From the NCBI RefSeq assembly GCF_030816485.1, contig NZ_JAUSYC010000001.1:3038001-3102000 (forward strand): a stretch of 64,000 bases of DNA, written 5' to 3'. The position numbers and the translations under genes were made by a program. This DNA is from Arthrobacter sp. B1I2. GTDB taxonomy: Bacteria > Actinomycetota > Actinomycetes > Actinomycetales > Micrococcaceae. The first letter of the stretch is position 1, and each line of letters opens with the position of its first letter. Shown one piece after another: positions 1 through 8,313 of the stretch. The notes beneath the pieces were generated by a model. That model did not search any database and was not told the origin of the DNA. It saw nothing but the letters and a program-made list of their open reading frames with translations.

Positions 1-1595
1 GGCCTGACTACATAGCCGGGGACGGCAGGATCGACCTGAACGCAGTCCCCCTTGACGACGAAGCCACCTACGAACTGATCAGAAGCACCCACACCCTGGG
101 CTGCTTCCAGATTGAATCTCCGGGTCAGCGCGAACTGATAGGCAAAATGGCGCCACGGGAGTTCAACGACCTCATCATCGATATTTCGCTGTTCCGTCCA
201 GGGCCCATGAAATCCGACATGGTGCGGCCCTTCCTGGAACACCGGCACGGGTTCTCCCCTGAGGTCTACCCCCACCCGGACCTCAAACCGGTGCTGCAGG
301 AAACCCATGGGGTAACGGTTTTCCACGAACAGATCCTGAAAACCCTCGACATCATGACCGGCTGCGGGCTGGCAAAAGCCGACGAGTTCCGCAGGGCGTT
401 AAGCAATGAATCCGGTGAAGCGCAGGTGGAGGAGTACTTCCGGCGCAACGCCAAAGCCAGGGGTTACACCCCAGAAGTGGTGGACAAGGTATGGGGGACT
501 TTGAAGTCCTTCGCCAGTTTCGGCTTCTGCAAAGCCCATGGTGCTGCTTTTGCCGTTCCCACCTACCAGTCCGCCTGGCTGAAGACGCACCATCCTGAAG
601 CCTTCCTTGCCGGCCTGTGGGAGCACGACCCCGGGATGTATCCCAAACGACTGCTGGTTGCCGAAGCCCGCAGGCTGGGCATACCCATCCTTCCGCTGGA
701 CATCAACCGGAGCACAGCCGAATACAGGGTGGAGCGGATCGAGTCCGGGAAGGACGCAGGCAGGCTGGGGATCCGGCTGAGCCTGAACGGGATCTACGGG
801 TTGTCAGCTGCCGAATTGAAGCGCATAGTCGCCGGCCAGCCGTACGACTCACTGGCAGACCTCCGCGCGCGCTCGCGGCTCACCAAGCCAAGCATCAGGC
901 GCCTCGCACAGCTTGGGGCCTTTGACTCACTGCACCGGGAAGCCGGGGGAGCAGCAAACCGGGCAGACCTTGTGCACCACCTGCAGCAGCTCCAGTCCGC
1001 CAATGGCGCACGCAAGGGTATTGAAGTGCTGGAGGGACAGCTGTCCCTTCCCCTGGGCGACATTGAACTGCGCAACCTCAAACCCGGGCTTCCCGCCCCC
1101 ACCCTGGTGGAAAACGTCCGGGCAGAACTCGACCTCATGGCCGTCGATGTCAGCACCCACCTGATGGACAGCCACCGGCCACTGCTGGATAGGCTGGGCG
1201 TCACCACTGCGGATAAACTCCTCAGCCTGCGCAACGGGACCGAAGTTCTGGTGGCAGGAGTGCGGGTGGCCACCCAGACTCCTCCCATGCGCGGCGGCAG
1301 GAGGGTGGTGTTCATCAGCATCGACGACGGCACCGGCTGCGTGGATTCGGTCTTCTTCCACGAGGCCCAGGAAAGTGCAGGGCCGCTCCTGTTCGGAACA
1401 CGCCTCCTGCTGATCCGCGGCACCACCCGAAGGACCGGCCCTCGGGGGATCAGCCTGAGTGCGAGCATGGCCTGGGACCTGAGCCGGACGGAGACTTTGC
1501 CCTTCCCGGCGTCCGCACCGGCGGCTGACCAGGAGGGCCCACATCCCCTGGACGGCATCAGCAGGACGCTCGCGATTACCGGATTTAACGGGTGA
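1..1595 (+). CDS. dnaE2: Error-prone DNA polymerase III alpha subunit DnaE2, C-terminal part (5' end outside window)
   Basis: The frame is open from base 3 and gives about 530 residues; the N-terminal PHP and early polymerase regions lie before the window. The visible part starts with the C-family polymerase motif GCFQIESPGQREL. It continues with the conserved GFCKAHGAAFAVPTYQ block, where ordinary DnaE proteins have a KSHAAAY-type version, then a tandem helix-hairpin-helix region around the segment ending LGAFDSL. An OB-fold (TEVLVAGVRVATQTPP) lies near the C-terminus. No tau-binding tail follows, as expected for DnaE2 rather than the replicative DnaE1. DnaE2 carries out mutagenic translesion synthesis with ImuA'/ImuB in the SOS response of many actinobacteria; those partner genes, if present, would lie upstream. 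Assignment to DnaE2 rather than DnaE1 rests on the short C-terminus and motif variants, so the family call is firm and the subtype likely. Confidence 0.88.
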   Translation, partial: PDYIAGDGRIDLNAVPLDDEATYELIRSTHTLGCFQIESPGQRELIGKMAPREFNDLIIDISLFRPGPMKSDMVRPFLEHRHGFSPEVYPHPDLKPVLQETHGVTVFHEQILKTLDIMTGCGLAKADEFRRALSNESGEAQVEEYFRRNAKARGYTPEVVDKVWGTLKSFASFGFCKAHGAAFAVPTYQSAWLKTHHPEAFLAGLWEHDPGMYPKRLLVAEARRLGIPILPLDINRSTAEYRVERIESGKDAGRLGIRLSLNGIYGLSAAELKRIVAGQPYDSLADLRARSRLTKPSIRRLAQLGAFDSLHREAGGAANRADLVHHLQQLQSANGARKGIEVLEGQLSLPLGDIELRNLKPGLPAPTLVENVRAELDLMAVDVSTHLMDSHRPLLDRLGVTTADKLLSLRNGTEVLVAGVRVATQTPPMRGGRRVVFISIDDGTGCVDSVFFHEAQESAGPLLFGTRLLLIRGTTRRTGPRGISLSASMAWDLSRTETLPFPASAPAADQEGPHPLDGISRTLAITGFNG

Positions 1596-1653
1596 GCACT
1601 GTTCCACTGCCTCCGTGTGCCGCGTTGGTCGGCCCTTGGCGGAACCGATAGCA

Positions 1654-1685
1654 TTGACGGTGGCTGGCTGTGGTCCCCGTATGCC
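1654..1685 (+). promoter_or_regulatory. Possible thrS promoter
   Basis: A TTGACG hexamer at 1654-1659 and a TATGCC hexamer at 1680-1685 lie upstream of thrS. The 20-nt spacing is longer than the usual 17-18, so this is tentative. No T-box signature is visible in the 128-nt gap between dnaE2 and thrS. Confidence 0.25.
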
Positions 1686-1723
1686 ACAAGCTATGAAGCC
1701 TTAACTTTGAATAGGAGACACCC

Positions 1724-3733
1724 GTGTCAGATGCCCAGCAGATCACCCTTCTCGTCGATGGCGAAGAGACCAAGGTGACTACCGGGACAACCGGTGCGGA
1801 ACTCTTCTTTGAGCGCCGTGACGTTGTTGTGGCCCGCGTTAACGGCGAACTGAAGGACCTGGACCAGGAACTTCCCGAAGGTGCCGAGGTGGAAGGCGTC
1901 ACCATTGATTCGCCCGACGGCCTGAACGTCCTGCGCCACTCCACCGCCCACGTCATGGCCCAGGCCGTGCAGCAGCTGCGTCCCGACGCCAAGCTCGGCA
2001 TCGGCCCCTACATCACCGACGGGTTCTACTTCGACTTTGATGTTGCCGAACCCTTCACGCCCGAGGACCTCAAAACCCTCGAAAAGATGATGCAGAAGAT
2101 CATCAACCAGAACCAGAAGTTCGTCCGCCGCGTGGTCAGCGAGGACGAGGCCCGCGAAGCCATGAAGAACGAGCCCTACAAGCTCGAACTGCTGGGAAAG
2201 AAGAACGATGCCGCCGAGGCCGGAGAGGGCGTGAACGTCGAGGTCGGCGCCGGTGACATCACCATCTACGACAACGTGGAACGCAAGGAAGGCACCACCG
2301 TCTGGTGCGACCTCTGCCGCGGCCCGCACCTGCCCAACACCAAGCTCATCTCGAACGCCTTCGCACTGACCCGTTCGTCGTCGGCTTACTGGCTGGGTGA
2401 CCAGAAGAACCAGCAGCTGCAGCGCATCTACGGCACTGCCTGGCCCACCAAGGAAGCCCTCAAGGCCTACCAGGAACGACTTGCAGAGGCCGAGCGCCGC
2501 GACCACCGCAAGCTGGGCTCGGAACTCGACCTGTTCTCCTTCCCGGACGAGCTCGGCTCCGGCCTGCCCGTCTTCCACCCCAAGGGCGGCATCATCCGCA
2601 AGGAGATGGAGGACTACTCCCGCCAGCGGCACGTCGAGGCAGGCTACGAGTTCGTCTACACCCCGCACATCACCAAGGGCCACCTTTACGAAGTGTCCGG
2701 CCACCTGGACTGGTACAAGGACGGCATGTTCCCCGCGATGCGGGTGGATGAGGAACTCAACGAAGACGGCAGCATCCGCAAGCCGGCGCAGGACTACTAC
2801 CTGAAGCCGATGAACTGCCCCATGCACAACCTCATCTTCCGGTCCCGAGGGCGCTCCTACCGAGAGCTGCCGCTGCGCCTGTTCGAATTCGGGTCGGTCT
2901 ACCGGTACGAGAAGTCCGGCGTGGTGCATGGCCTCACCCGCGTACGCGGCATGACACAGGACGACGCCCACATCTACTGCACGCGCGAGCAGATGAAGGA
3001 CGAACTCACCAAGACCCTGACCTTCGTCCTGGACCTGCTCAAGGACTACGGGCTTAACGACTTCTACCTGGAACTGTCCACCAAGGACCCGGAAAAGTAC
3101 GTCGGTGAGGACGCCGCCTGGGAGGAAGCCACCAGGACCCTCGCCGAAGTTGCGCAGGAATCCGGGCTGGAGCTGGTGCCGGATCCGGGCGGAGCCGCCT
3201 TCTACGGCCCCAAGATTTCCGTGCAGGCCAAGGACGCGCTGGGCCGCACCTGGCAGATGTCCACCATCCAGCTGGACTTCAACCTGCCCGAACGCTTCGA
3301 GCTGGAGTTCCAGGCCGCCGACGGCAGCCGCCAGCGTCCCGTGATGATCCACCGTGCCCTCTTCGGATCGGTGGAACGGTTCATGGGCGTCCTCACTGAG
3401 CACTATGCCGGCGCGTTCCCCGCGTGGCTGGCGCCGGTCCAGGTGGTAGGCATCCCCGTAGCGGAGGCCTTCAACGAGTACATGTTCGACGTCGTCGATC
3501 AACTTAAGGCGGCGGGCATCCGGGCCGAGGTGGATACGTCCTCAGACCGGTTCCCCAAGAAGATCCGCACCGCCAGCAAGGACAAGATCCCGTTCGTGCT
3601 GATCGCGGGCGGTGACGACGCCGAGGCGGGCGCCGTTTCATTCCGTTTCCGGGACGGAAGCCAGGACAACGGCGTGCCCGTGTCGGAAGCCGTCAAGCGG
3701 ATCACCGAAGCCGTCCGTAACCGGACCAGCTAA
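1724..3733 (+). CDS. thrS: Threonyl-tRNA synthetase
   Basis: The 669-residue product charges tRNA-Thr in the cytoplasm. The N-terminal TGS domain occupies about residues 1-65. The editing domain follows with the zinc/nucleophile motif HSTAH at 72-76 and the CRGPH motif. The class II catalytic core carries motif 2 ([18 protein letters not shown]), the zinc-site cysteine in KPMNCPMHN, and motif 3 ([15 protein letters not shown]). A C-terminal anticodon-binding domain completes the usual full length. The GTG start is supported by AGGAGA ten bases upstream, and the first residues match the TGS fold. It heads a cluster with the HIT hydrolase and pgsA, an order conserved in actinobacteria, 18 bases before the next start. 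Confidence 0.98.
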   Translation: MSDAQQITLLVDGEETKVTTGTTGAELFFERRDVVVARVNGELKDLDQELPEGAEVEGVTIDSPDGLNVLRHSTAHVMAQAVQQLRPDAKLGIGPYITDGFYFDFDVAEPFTPEDLKTLEKMMQKIINQNQKFVRRVVSEDEAREAMKNEPYKLELLGKKNDAAEAGEGVNVEVGAGDITIYDNVERKEGTTVWCDLCRGPHLPNTKLISNAFALTRSSSAYWLGDQKNQQLQRIYGTAWPTKEALKAYQERLAEAERRDHRKLGSELDLFSFPDELGSGLPVFHPKGGIIRKEMEDYSRQRHVEAGYEFVYTPHITKGHLYEVSGHLDWYKDGMFPAMRVDEELNEDGSIRKPAQDYYLKPMNCPMHNLIFRSRGRSYRELPLRLFEFGSVYRYEKSGVVHGLTRVRGMTQDDAHIYCTREQMKDELTKTLTFVLDLLKDYGLNDFYLELSTKDPEKYVGEDAAWEEATRTLAEVAQESGLELVPDPGGAAFYGPKISVQAKDALGRTWQMSTIQLDFNLPERFELEFQAADGSRQRPVMIHRALFGSVERFMGVLTEHYAGAFPAWLAPVQVVGIPVAEAFNEYMFDVVDQLKAAGIRAEVDTSSDRFPKKIRTASKDKIPFVLIAGGDDAEAGAVSFRFRDGSQDNGVPVSEAVKRITEAVRNRTS

Positions 3734-3751
3734 CCGAACGGAAGCAGCACA

Positions 3752-4339
3752 GTGCAGGAGAACACAGGCACGGGGTATCCAGGTGATGCCGGCGTTACCG
3801 ACGACTTTGCCCTCGCCGGTGTCCCGGACGCCTTCCAGCGCCTGTGGACTCCGCACCGCATGGCCTACATCAAGGGCGGGCAACACCAGTTCAAGAATGA
3901 AAACGACTGCCCGTTCTGCGTGGGTCCCGGCCTCACTGACGAAGAGGCGCTCATCGTCCACCGCGGCCGGACCTGCTATGTGGTGCTGAACCTTTTCCCT
4001 TACAACCCGGGGCACCTGCTGGTCTGCCCGTACCGGCACATTCCGGACTACACAGACCTCACGGTTGAAGAAACAGCGGAATTCGCTGACCTCAGTCAGA
4101 CAGCGATGCGGGTCCTGCGCAAGGTATCCAATCCCGGCGGCTTCAACCTGGGCATGAACCAGGGGGTAGTGGGGGGAGCCGGGATCTCGGCGCACCTGCA
4201 CCAGCACATCGTCCCGCGGTGGGGCGGTGACGGCAACTTCTTCCCCATCATCGCCCAGACCAAGGCCATCACCCAGACCCTCGATGAGGTCCGGCAGCAG
4301 GTGGCTGACGCCTGGCCCGGGGAGTCGAATGCTGAATAG
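3752..4339 (+). CDS. HIT-family nucleotide hydrolase/phosphorylase (AP4A phosphorylase-like)
   Basis: The 195-residue protein has the histidine-triad signature H148-L-H150-Q-H152, with the upstream NPGHLLV segment typical of Fhit/AP4A phosphorylase-type HIT proteins. By homology to the mycobacterial gene at the same locus (between thrS and pgsA) it may split diadenosine tetraphosphate, a by-product of aminoacyl-tRNA synthetases. The substrate is inferred. The residues just before the triad, VVGGAGISA, are the usual G-rich lead-in. The GTG start lies 18 bases after thrS, and the 3' end overlaps the pgsA start by 11 bases, so the three genes are probably one transcript with coupled translation. 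Confidence 0.9.
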   Translation: MQENTGTGYPGDAGVTDDFALAGVPDAFQRLWTPHRMAYIKGGQHQFKNENDCPFCVGPGLTDEEALIVHRGRTCYVVLNLFPYNPGHLLVCPYRHIPDYTDLTVEETAEFADLSQTAMRVLRKVSNPGGFNLGMNQGVVGGAGISAHLHQHIVPRWGGDGNFFPIIAQTKAITQTLDEVRQQVADAWPGESNAE

Positions 4340-4952
4340 GCATGCCCGCGGCTTCTTCACCGCGCTGTTTACGCCGCTGGCCCGCTGCCTCCTGAAGATC
4401 GGGGTCTCGCCTGACGCGGTGACCATCCTCGGTACCGCAGGGGTTGCGGCGGGAGCCCTGGTCTTCTACCCGCTGGGGCAGCTCTTTTGGGGCACGCTCT
4501 TCATCACCGCTTTCATCTTCTCCGACGTCCTGGACGGCATCATGGCCCGGATGCAGGGCGTGAAGAGCCGCTGGGGAAACTTCCTTGACTCCACCCTGGA
4601 CCGGATTGCCGACGGCGCCCTCTTCGCAGGTGTGTCCGTATGGTTCTTCACCGGCGGCAACAACACGGCCATCGCTGTGTCAGCCCTGCTCTGCCTTGTC
4701 CTGGGCATGGTTGTCTCATACGCCAGGGCCAAGGCGGAGTCACTGGGCTTCACGGCCAATGTCGGGATCGCGGAGCGGGCCGAACGCCTGGTATCTGTCC
4801 TGGTGGTCACCGGTCTGACCGGCCTTGGGCTCCCGCCGGTGGTGCTCCTGGCAACGCTGGTTCTCCTGGCAGCGGCCAGCCTCATAACCGTGGTGCAGCG
4901 CGTTGTCTCCGTGCGCCGGCAGGCGTTGGCGGAGACGTCGCCGGCGGATTAA
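4329..4952 (+). CDS. pgsA: CDP-alcohol phosphatidyltransferase, probably phosphatidylinositol-phosphate synthase
   Basis: This 207-residue integral membrane enzyme has the complete CDP-alcohol phosphotransferase motif: D66, D69, G70, A73, R74, G83, D87 and D91, spaced exactly as the family requires. About six hydrophobic segments are visible. In actinobacteria this gene after thrS-HIT makes phosphatidylinositol phosphate from CDP-diacylglycerol and inositol phosphate, the entry to phosphatidylinositol and its mannosides. The exact alcohol substrate is inferred from gene order. I chose the ATG at 4329, which overlaps the HIT gene by 11 bases. The open frame runs back to 4227, but that extension is antisense-like, arginine/serine-rich sequence inside the HIT gene. 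The acyltransferase and mannosyltransferase genes that follow in mycobacteria are not here. Confidence 0.9.
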   Translation: MLNRHARGFFTALFTPLARCLLKIGVSPDAVTILGTAGVAAGALVFYPLGQLFWGTLFITAFIFSDVLDGIMARMQGVKSRWGNFLDSTLDRIADGALFAGVSVWFFTGGNNTAIAVSALLCLVLGMVVSYARAKAESLGFTANVGIAERAERLVSVLVVTGLTGLGLPPVVLLATLVLLAAASLITVVQRVVSVRRQALAETSPAD

Positions 4953-4983
4953 GCATGATTAAGCCGGCCGGGCGGCGGGGGAC

Positions 4984-5019
4984 TAGTATAAAGATTGCCC
5001 GGTCAATGGACCCGGCAAT
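4984..5019 (+). promoter_or_regulatory. Possible pdxS promoter and leader hairpin
   Basis: A TAGTAT hexamer (4984-4989) resembles an actinobacterial -10 box. Just downstream, 4994-5004 (ATTGCCCGGTC) pairs with 5009-5019 (GACCCGGCAAT) with one mismatch and a 4-nt loop. If transcription starts near 4996 the hairpin sits at the very 5' end of a leader of about 95 nt. Alternatively it is a weak terminator for pgsA, but there is no T-run after it. Confidence 0.35.
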
Positions 5020-5090
5020 CCGTGCGTGCACGTCCGGCACCAGCCGCCGCATGCCCGGCGAAGATCATCTAGCTACCCATAGGGGTTTTT

Positions 5091-6017
5091 GTGTCTACAC
5101 CTGATGTAAGCAACGAGGCCGGTTCGTCCGCGAACAGCGTCACGGGCAGCAGCCGCGTGAAGCGTGGCATGGCCGAGATGCTCAAAGGCGGCGTCATCAT
5201 GGACGTCGTCAACGTCGAACAGGCCCGCATCGCCGAAGACGCCGGTGCCGTGGCGGTCATGGCGCTGGAGCGTGTTCCGGCCGATATCCGCGCCCAGGGC
5301 GGCGTGTCCCGGATGTCCGATCCGGACATGATCGACCAGATCATCGACGCCGTCTCCATTCCAGTCATGGCCAAGGCCCGCATCGGCCACTTCGTCGAGG
5401 CCCAGATCCTGCAGTCCCTTGGTGTCGACTACATTGACGAGTCCGAGGTCCTGACCCCGGCCGACTACATCAACCACATCGACAAGTGGAACTTCAAGGT
5501 TCCCTTCGTTTGCGGCGCCACCAACCTCGGTGAGGCCCTGCGCCGCATCAACGAGGGCGCGGCCATGATCCGGTCCAAGGGCGAAGCCGGCACCGGCGAC
5601 GTCTCCAATGCCACCGGGCACATGCGCAAGATCCGCTCTGAGATTGCCCGGCTGTCCTCCCTGCCCGAGGACGAGCTGTACGTCGCAGCCAAGGAACTGC
5701 AGGCCCCGTACGAACTGGTCAAGGAAGTTGCCGCTGCCGGCAAGCTCCCGGTGGTCCTGTTCACTGCCGGCGGCATCGCCACCCCTGCTGACGCGGCCAT
5801 GATGATGCAGCTCGGCGCCGACGGTGTCTTCGTCGGATCCGGCATCTTCAAGTCCGGCAACCCTGCCCAGCGCGCCGCCGCGGTCGTCAAGGCCACTACC
5901 TTCTTCGACGACCCCGACGTCATCGCCAAGGCCTCCCGCGGCCTGGGCGAAGCCATGGTGGGCATCAACGTCGACGAGATCCCCCAGCCGCACCGCCTCG
6001 CCGAGCGCGGCTGGTAA
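5091..6017 (+). CDS. pdxS: Pyridoxal 5'-phosphate synthase, lyase/synthase subunit PdxS
   Basis: The 308-residue TIM-barrel enzyme condenses ribose 5-phosphate, glyceraldehyde 3-phosphate and ammonia into pyridoxal phosphate, using ammonia channelled from PdxT. Visible signatures are VIMDVVN with the catalytic aspartate near residue 38, the Schiff-base lysine K95 in [10 protein letters not shown], and the phosphate-binding segments RSKGEAGTG and FVGSGIFKS. The first 20 residues are a Ser/Asn-rich extension common in actinobacterial PdxS. The GTG start is preceded by AGGGG. Unusually for a two-subunit enzyme, pdxT is not adjacent: it lies about 5.8 kb downstream on the same strand, after a block of mixed-orientation genes. 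Confidence 0.97.
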   Translation: MSTPDVSNEAGSSANSVTGSSRVKRGMAEMLKGGVIMDVVNVEQARIAEDAGAVAVMALERVPADIRAQGGVSRMSDPDMIDQIIDAVSIPVMAKARIGHFVEAQILQSLGVDYIDESEVLTPADYINHIDKWNFKVPFVCGATNLGEALRRINEGAAMIRSKGEAGTGDVSNATGHMRKIRSEIARLSSLPEDELYVAAKELQAPYELVKEVAAAGKLPVVLFTAGGIATPADAAMMMQLGADGVFVGSGIFKSGNPAQRAAAVVKATTFFDDPDVIAKASRGLGEAMVGINVDEIPQPHRLAERGW

Positions 6018-6067
6018 TTCTCGCCTCCTTGGGGGCGCCGGGCGGCGCGATCCTCTCTGTTGTAACT

Positions 6068-6122
6068 GACGACGCCGGTTCCTCACCTTCTTCAGGTGGG
6101 GGACCGGCGTCGTTCTTCTTTA
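6068..6122. terminator. Hairpin terminator between convergent pdxS and the M3 peptidase
   Basis: GACGACGCCGGTTCC (from 6068) pairs with GGACCGGCGTCGTTC (to about 6115) with one bulged base. An inner CACCT/AGGTG stem and a TTCTTCTTT tract follow on the plus strand. It lies between two converging genes and could serve both, though the T-rich side favours pdxS transcripts. Confidence 0.75.
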
Positions 6123-6137
6123 ATCGGGGTCCAGGGG

Positions 6138-8150
6138 TTACTCCAGGCCGCGGCGCTTCAGCAGGGGGTCCAGGTGCGCTTCGCGGCCACGCAGGATCCT
6201 GAAGGACTCCAGGGGGTCGCGGCTGTTTCCGCGGGACAGGAGCTCCTGGCGGAAGCGTTCACCGTTGGCACGGGTCAGGCCGCCGTTTTCACTGAACCAG
6301 TCCACCGTGTCCGCGTCCAGCACCTCGCTCCAGATGTAGGAGTAGTAGCCGGCCGCGTAACCTGCGCCCGCGAAAATGTGCTGGAAATAGCCGGTCCGGT
6401 ACCGGGGCGGGATCAGCGGGTGGGCAATCCCCGCGGCAGCGAGGGCCTTTGCCTCAAACTCCAATGCGTCGTCCGGCACGTCCGCCGGCTCCAAGGAGTG
6501 CCAGGCGAGGTCCAGCAGGGCCGCACCCAGGTACTCGGCAGTGGCAAAACCTTCGCCCCAGAGCCGGGACTCGTTGAGGCGGTCCACGATGTCCTGCCGA
6601 AGCGGCTCGCCGGTGATGTAATGGCGTGCGTAGTTGGACAGAACCCCGGGCCACATGATCCACATTTCGTTGACCTGTGACGGGTACTCCACGAAATCCC
6701 TCGGAACCGCCGTGCCGGAAAAGCGTGGGTAGGTGACCTTGGAGAACAAGCCGTGCAGTGCGTGGCCGAACTCATGGAAGAGCGTGCGCAGTTCGTCCAG
6801 GCTGAGAAGGGTTGGCTCGCCGGCGGGCGGCTTGGAGATGTTGAGCGTATTGATCACCACGGGCTGGCTGCCTAACAGCGCCGACTCGTCCACGAGCGAG
6901 TTCATCCAGGCGCCGCCCCGCTTTGATTCACGCGCGTAGTAGTCGCCCAGGAACAGCCCCAGTCCAGTGCCGTCCCCGTTGCGGACTTCCCAGATGCGGA
7001 CGTCCGGGTGGTAGCCGTCGAGGTCGGTCCGCTCGTGGAAGGTGATCCCGTACAGGGACGTGGCGGCAAAGAACACGCCGTCGGTAATCGTCCGGTCCAG
7101 TTCAAAGTACGGCCGCAGTGCCTGTTCGTCGACGTCGTACTTTTCCCGTCGCACCTTCGCCGAGTAGTAGGCCCAGTCCCATGCTTCCAGCGGATGGCCG
7201 GCAATTTCGGCCAGGGCTGCGGCTTCGGCGTCGGCGTTGCGGATGGCTGCCGGCGCCATCCGGTTCAGCATCGTGCGGACTGCTTCAAAGTCCGGTGCCG
7301 TCTGGCGGTCCGCCACAAGCTCGGCATAGTTGGCGAACCCCAGCAGCTGGGCCTTCTCCGCCCGCAGCCCGGCCATCTCTTTGGCCAGGTCCAGCACATC
7401 CAGGCTGCCGCCGTCGCTGCCCCTTGCCACGGACGCTTCGAACAGACGACGGCGGACGTCCCGGTTCTCGAGCGCGGCCAGGGCCGGCTGGTTGCCGGGC
7501 TGGACCAGGGTGAGCAGGTATTTGCCGTCATGTCCGGCGGCGCGGGCTGCTTCCGCAGCACTTGCGACATCGTCGGCCGGCAGGCCTGCCAGCTCGCCGG
7601 CGTCGTCCAGCAGCAGTGCGGCGGACTTCATCCCTTCCTTGACCCGCTGGCCGAATTCCGTGCCCAGGCGGGCCAGGTCGGCGTTGATGGCGCGCAGCCG
7701 TTCCTGGCCTGGTGCGTCCAGCTGGATGCCGGACTGGCGGAACTCTTTGAGATATTCCTCCACCAACCGGGCGGACTCGGGATCGCAGCCGCCCGAGTCT
7801 ATGGCGGCAAAGCGGTCAAACAGGGCTCGGTTGAGGAAGACTTCATCCTGATGGGCGGAGAACCTCGGCGAGAGTTCCGTTTCGAGTTCCCGGATCTGCT
7901 TGGACGCATCCGCCGACACCAGGGTGAAGAACGCCGCGGCTGCCCGGTTCAGCAACTGCCCGGACCGCTCCATCACCACAGCCGTGTTCTCGAACGTGGC
8001 AGGTTCGGCGTTGCTGGTGATGGCCTGGATTTCCGCCAGGTGCGCAGCCAATCCTGCGTGGATGGCTTCCCGGTACTGCTCCACGGTGACGGCGTCGAAA
8101 GGTGGAAGGCCGTAGGGCAGGGGACTGGCTTCGAGGAGGGGATTCGTCAT
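6138..8150 (-). CDS. M3-family metallopeptidase (oligopeptidase A / peptidyl-dipeptidase Dcp type)
   Basis: The 670-residue protein has the zinc-metallopeptidase motif HEFGH with H459, E460 and H463, followed by ALHGLFS, as in thimet-oligopeptidase-family enzymes. The N-terminal ~450 residues are the long helical region that encloses the active-site channel. There is no signal peptide, so it probably degrades short peptides in the cytoplasm. Length fits bacterial Dcp/PrlC-like enzymes; whether it acts as an endopeptidase or a C-terminal dipeptidase cannot be told from sequence. The ATG start (8148-8150) has AAAGG about nine bases upstream. It is transcribed divergently from the flavocytochrome gene and convergently with pdxS, so it is likely monocistronic. 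Confidence 0.93.
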   Translation of the reverse strand: MTNPLLEASPLPYGLPPFDAVTVEQYREAIHAGLAAHLAEIQAITSNAEPATFENTAVVMERSGQLLNRAAAAFFTLVSADASKQIRELETELSPRFSAHQDEVFLNRALFDRFAAIDSGGCDPESARLVEEYLKEFRQSGIQLDAPGQERLRAINADLARLGTEFGQRVKEGMKSAALLLDDAGELAGLPADDVASAAEAARAAGHDGKYLLTLVQPGNQPALAALENRDVRRRLFEASVARGSDGGSLDVLDLAKEMAGLRAEKAQLLGFANYAELVADRQTAPDFEAVRTMLNRMAPAAIRNADAEAAALAEIAGHPLEAWDWAYYSAKVRREKYDVDEQALRPYFELDRTITDGVFFAATSLYGITFHERTDLDGYHPDVRIWEVRNGDGTGLGLFLGDYYARESKRGGAWMNSLVDESALLGSQPVVINTLNISKPPAGEPTLLSLDELRTLFHEFGHALHGLFSKVTYPRFSGTAVPRDFVEYPSQVNEMWIMWPGVLSNYARHYITGEPLRQDIVDRLNESRLWGEGFATAEYLGAALLDLAWHSLEPADVPDDALEFEAKALAAAGIAHPLIPPRYRTGYFQHIFAGAGYAAGYYSYIWSEVLDADTVDWFSENGGLTRANGERFRQELLSRGNSRDPLESFRILRGREAHLDPLLKRRGLE

Positions 8151-8221
8151 GGGGTAAACCTTTCACAGCGGGGCAGCCTTCTCAATTAGTTGGAATCCCA
8201 CGTGTTCCCAGCAAGCATCCC

Positions 8222-8227
8222 TACAAT
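8222..8227 (+). promoter_or_regulatory. Possible -10 box of the flavocytochrome gene
   Basis: A TACAAT hexamer in the 163-base divergent region would place the start of transcription near 8234 and give a leader of about 80 nt before the ATG at 8314. No clear -35 hexamer is visible. Confidence 0.35.
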
Positions 8228-8313
8228 TGCCGCTATGCGGTCCAGCCCGGGCCGCGCTCAGTGCGTCCTGCACGGCACGCGCACGGGTCTGGCAAAGACG
8301 AAGGGACCCTGGC

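Noticed and set aside
1596..1723. T-box riboswitch before thrS (also considered before hisS, aspS and alaS)
   Set aside because: I found no TGGNACCGCG-type T-box sequence or terminator pair in any of these gaps.
1727..3502. A 591-codon open frame antisense to thrS
   Set aside because: It lies wholly inside thrS on the other strand, has no family resemblance, and its Val/His/Gly-heavy composition is the usual shadow of a GC-rich gene.
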